DNA of 7,772 nt from an uncultured bacterium (lineage in GTDB: Bacteria; Patescibacteriota; Minisyncoccia; Phycocordibacterales; GWA1-40-21), in assembly GCA_903868205.1 (NCBI GenBank), contig CAIPUJ010000080.1, positions 1 to 7,772 on the forward strand. The letters are read 5' to 3'. Every line of letters starts with the position of its first letter. Positions within the stretch are counted from its first letter, which is position 1. The notes beneath the pieces were generated by a model that ran no database searches, was not told the DNA's origin, and saw nothing but the letters and a program-made list of their open reading frames with translations. Position numbers and translations under genes: made by a program. This document shows, one piece after another, positions 5,485 to 7,772 of this stretch.

Positions 5485-6830
5485 GTCACGGCGTGCCTAT
5501 TGAAGAATGAGCCAACGAGTTGATCTGTGAAGCAGGCTAAGTCCTTTACCGGATGGAGCCATAGCGAAAGCGAGTGTGAATAGCGCGTTTGTTTTACATA
5601 TCAGACCCGAAACCATAGCGAGCTTGTCTTGAGCAGGGTGAACCTTTGAGAAATCAAAGGGGAGGCCCGAACCGTTTAGCCGTGCAATACTACCGGATGA
5701 CTTGAGATAAGAAGTGAAAAGCTAATCGAGCATGGTAATAGCTGGTTCTCTCCGAAATAGCTTTTGGGCTAGCGTCTAATGTACCCTACAGGGGTAGAGC
5801 ACTGGAAGGTCTCGACAGGTGGAAACATCGCGAGACCTATCAAACTCCGAATACTGTAGGCAAATTGTTAGGCAGTTAGACTGTGGAGGCTAAGCCCCAT
5901 GGTCAAAAGGGAAACAGCCCGCATCTATATTTAAGGTCCCTAAATTCATGTTAAGTACACTTAAGGTGGTAATTTTTCTGAGACAGTAAGGAGGTTGGCT
6001 TAGAGGCAGCCATCCTTTAAAGATAGCGTAACAGCTCACTTACTAAGAGATTTTGCGCCGCAGATAATCGGGGTTAAACATGATACCGAAACTTAGGATT
6101 ATATTTATTTTCGAATAAATATACTGGTAGGAGAGTATTCTCTTCTGCGATGAAGCCAAAGGGGTGACCCATGGTGGAGCGTAGAGAAGTAAGAATGTTG
6201 GCACAAGTAACCACAATGTAGGTGAGAACCCTACACACCGAAAAACCAAGGTTTCCTTCGCGATGTCAATCAGCGAAGGGTTAGTCGGGCCTAAGGGGAT
6301 GGCGAGAGCCGCACCCGATGGACACATGGTTAATATTCCATGACTTTTATACATTGCGATGGGAGGACGAAGCTCAGTATGCTTTGCGCATTATTGGATT
6401 TGCGTTCGTGCTTTAACTGCGATCTTTAGGTAAATCCGGAGATCTTTCTTTAATGATGAGCGGAAATAGAGCGAAAATCTTACGGTTCGCCGTGAGAAAT
6501 AAAGCAAAGCGAGCTTCCGAGAAAATTCTCTAAGCTTAAATGTATAGAAACCGTACCGTAATCCGACACAGGTGGTTTGCTCGAGAAGAGTAAGGTGAAC
6601 GAGTGATAGCTCTTCAAGGAACTCGGCAAAAAAGCAGCCGTAAGTTCGCAATAAGGCTTGCCCATAGCAATATGGGCTGCAACAAAAGTATCCCTGCTAA
6701 CTGTTTATCAAAAACACAGCTCCCTGCAAACTCGTAAGAGGAAGTATAGGGGGTGACGCTTGACCAATGCCAGAAGGTCAACCAACGACGTTGCTATCCG
6801 CAAGGGTAGTGGTGATTGTTGTAAGCCCTG

Positions 6831-6865
<35 letters not shown>

Positions 6866-7157
6866 TCTCGATTTATCTTCGGATGAGTCGAGAAGAACTA
6901 GGACTGTCATAGGAAAAGATAAATAGATTTAAAAGCAACTTAAAATTACGCAAAAGTTACCTACGATGTAGTAATACAATCGGTAGTTCGAAAAATGTGG
7001 TTATCAAGAGACCAACGCCACACATCCTAACTGAGTCAAAAGTTCATAAAGTTATCAAGTTCGTAAAGTAAGATTTTTCTGACTTTACAAACTTTAAAAA
7101 CTTTCTACTTTAAAAACTAAGTGGATGAAGATAGAGTCCAACTCTGAGGAATAGTTG
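6866..7157 (+). ncRNA. Small ORF-less group I intron-like insertion in 23S rRNA at position U1931
   Basis: The conserved exon text CCTAAGGT|AGCGAA is split by 292 nt after the base equivalent to E. coli U1931. The upstream exon ends in U and the insertion ends in G, as in group I introns. Exon GTCCTA pairs with intron TAGGAC (6899-6904), placing U6865 opposite G6895, and 6866-6893 form a 12-bp TTCG-capped hairpin between them. Further elements follow in group I order: a P3-like helix (6907-6914 with 7025-7034, two bulged bases), a P5-like hairpin (6957-6974), a long P8-like arm (7039-7111) and an S-like block AAGATAGAGTCC (7128-7139). P7 is weak: only GAC (7010-7012) with GTC (7136-7138) can be drawn, so catalytic ability is unproven. 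No endonuclease ORF is present. L1931 is a known group I site in Thermotoga and Simkania. Confidence 0.75.
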
Positions 7158-7772
7158 AGCGAAGTTCCTTGTCTGGTAAGTTCAGACGTGCATGAATAGC
7201 GTAATAAGTTGGGAACTGTCTCGAAGAGCAGCTCGGTGAAAATGCAATACCGGTGAAGATGCCGGTTACCTGCAGTTAGACGAAAAGACCCTAGAAGCTT
7301 TACTGCAACTTGGTATTGAGTATATGTTTAAAATGCGTAGCGTAGGTGGGAGGATTTGAGATTTTTCTTTCGGGAAAAGTTGATCCGTCAGTGAAATACC
7401 ACTCTTTTTGAATATATATTCTAATCTCTGAGGCAAAAACTCAAAGAAACAGTATCTGGTAGGTAGTTTTAGTGGGGCGCTACCCTCCCAAAAAGTAACG
7501 GAGGGGTCTATTAAGGTCGGCTAGGCGCGAATGGAAACCGTGCCGATAGTGTATTGGCATAAGCCGGCTTAACTGTGAGATTTACTAATCGAACAGGTGC
7601 GAAAGCAGAGCAAAGTGAACCGACGGTCCGTGTTAGAAGCGGCCGGAGATTATCGGACAAAAGCTACTCTAGGGATAACAGGCTAGTTCCGCCTAAGAGT
7701 TCATATCGACGGCGGAGTTCGGCACCTCGATGTCGGCTCATCTTATCCTGGGGCTGGAGAAGGTCCCAAGGG

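Noticed and set aside
6043..6665. Minus-strand open frames inside the 23S gene
   Set aside because: They lie across conserved rRNA helices and carry no protein domain. They are chance frames.
7081..7088. GACTTTA as the P7 partner of the S-like block (it can pair over seven positions)
   Set aside because: It lies after P3' and inside the stable hairpin 7063-7088, which is the wrong place for the R element in a group I fold.
7091..7118. Short spaced repeats as a CRISPR remnant
   Set aside because: There are only two 12-nt AT-rich copies, with a 4-nt gap, inside an rRNA intron. No spacer or leader is present.
7671..7690. Resemblance to an I-SceI recognition site
   Set aside because: I-SceI recognises a conserved large-subunit rRNA segment, so any 23S gene shows partial similarity here. 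No intron is inserted at this point.

Overview
This window most likely comes from a Patescibacteria/CPR genome, probably Parcubacteria-like. That placement is inference from several traits: AT-rich DNA, start codons without a Shine-Dalgarno sequence, a secreted protein built from cadherin, GYxWGENxGWI-repeat and peptidoglycan-binding modules, a DUF1566/Lcl_C-type surface protein, and a 23S rRNA gene interrupted by a small ORF-less intron. No taxonomic search could be run.

Layout. Positions 2-232 hold the last codons of an unrecognised gene ending in an EF-hand/dockerin-like loop. Positions 233-440 are a GC-richer intergenic element that folds into a perfect-stem three-way junction (243-337) followed by a G-U-rich hairpin (366-399). 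A symmetrical terminator (440-473) separates this from a two-gene operon. The first gene (509-1363) encodes an anchored or secreted Lcl_C-type protein. The second (1370-4147) encodes a 925-residue secreted trypsin-fold protease-adhesin that ends in two peptidoglycan-binding domains. The promoter of the first gene sits so close to its ATG that the mRNA is probably leaderless. The operon ends in a terminator (4160-4187) that is the reverse complement of the one in front of it.

Positions 4188-4727 contain no protein gene. They hold a palindrome (4338-4372), a strong sigma70-like promoter (4372-4399), an attenuator-like RNA with two mutually exclusive folds (4440-4506) and a run of hairpins leading to the 23S rRNA gene. 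The 23S gene starts near 4728 and is cut off by the window end at about E. coli position 2525. No 16S gene or tRNA lies upstream in the window, so the 23S appears to have its own promoter. It carries an enlarged helix 25 (5365-5484) and a 292-nt insertion (6866-7157) after the base equivalent to U1931. The insertion is best read as a group I intron without an endonuclease ORF.

How it fits together. The two operon proteins are both exported and probably act at the cell surface, with the protease-adhesin held on the wall by its C-terminal domains. The rRNA half is a separate transcription unit whose leader may be regulated by attenuation and whose transcript must be spliced, or must tolerate the insertion, before it is a normal 23S rRNA. 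The least ordinary parts are the protease-adhesin architecture, the attenuator-like leader, the intron and the three-way-junction element.
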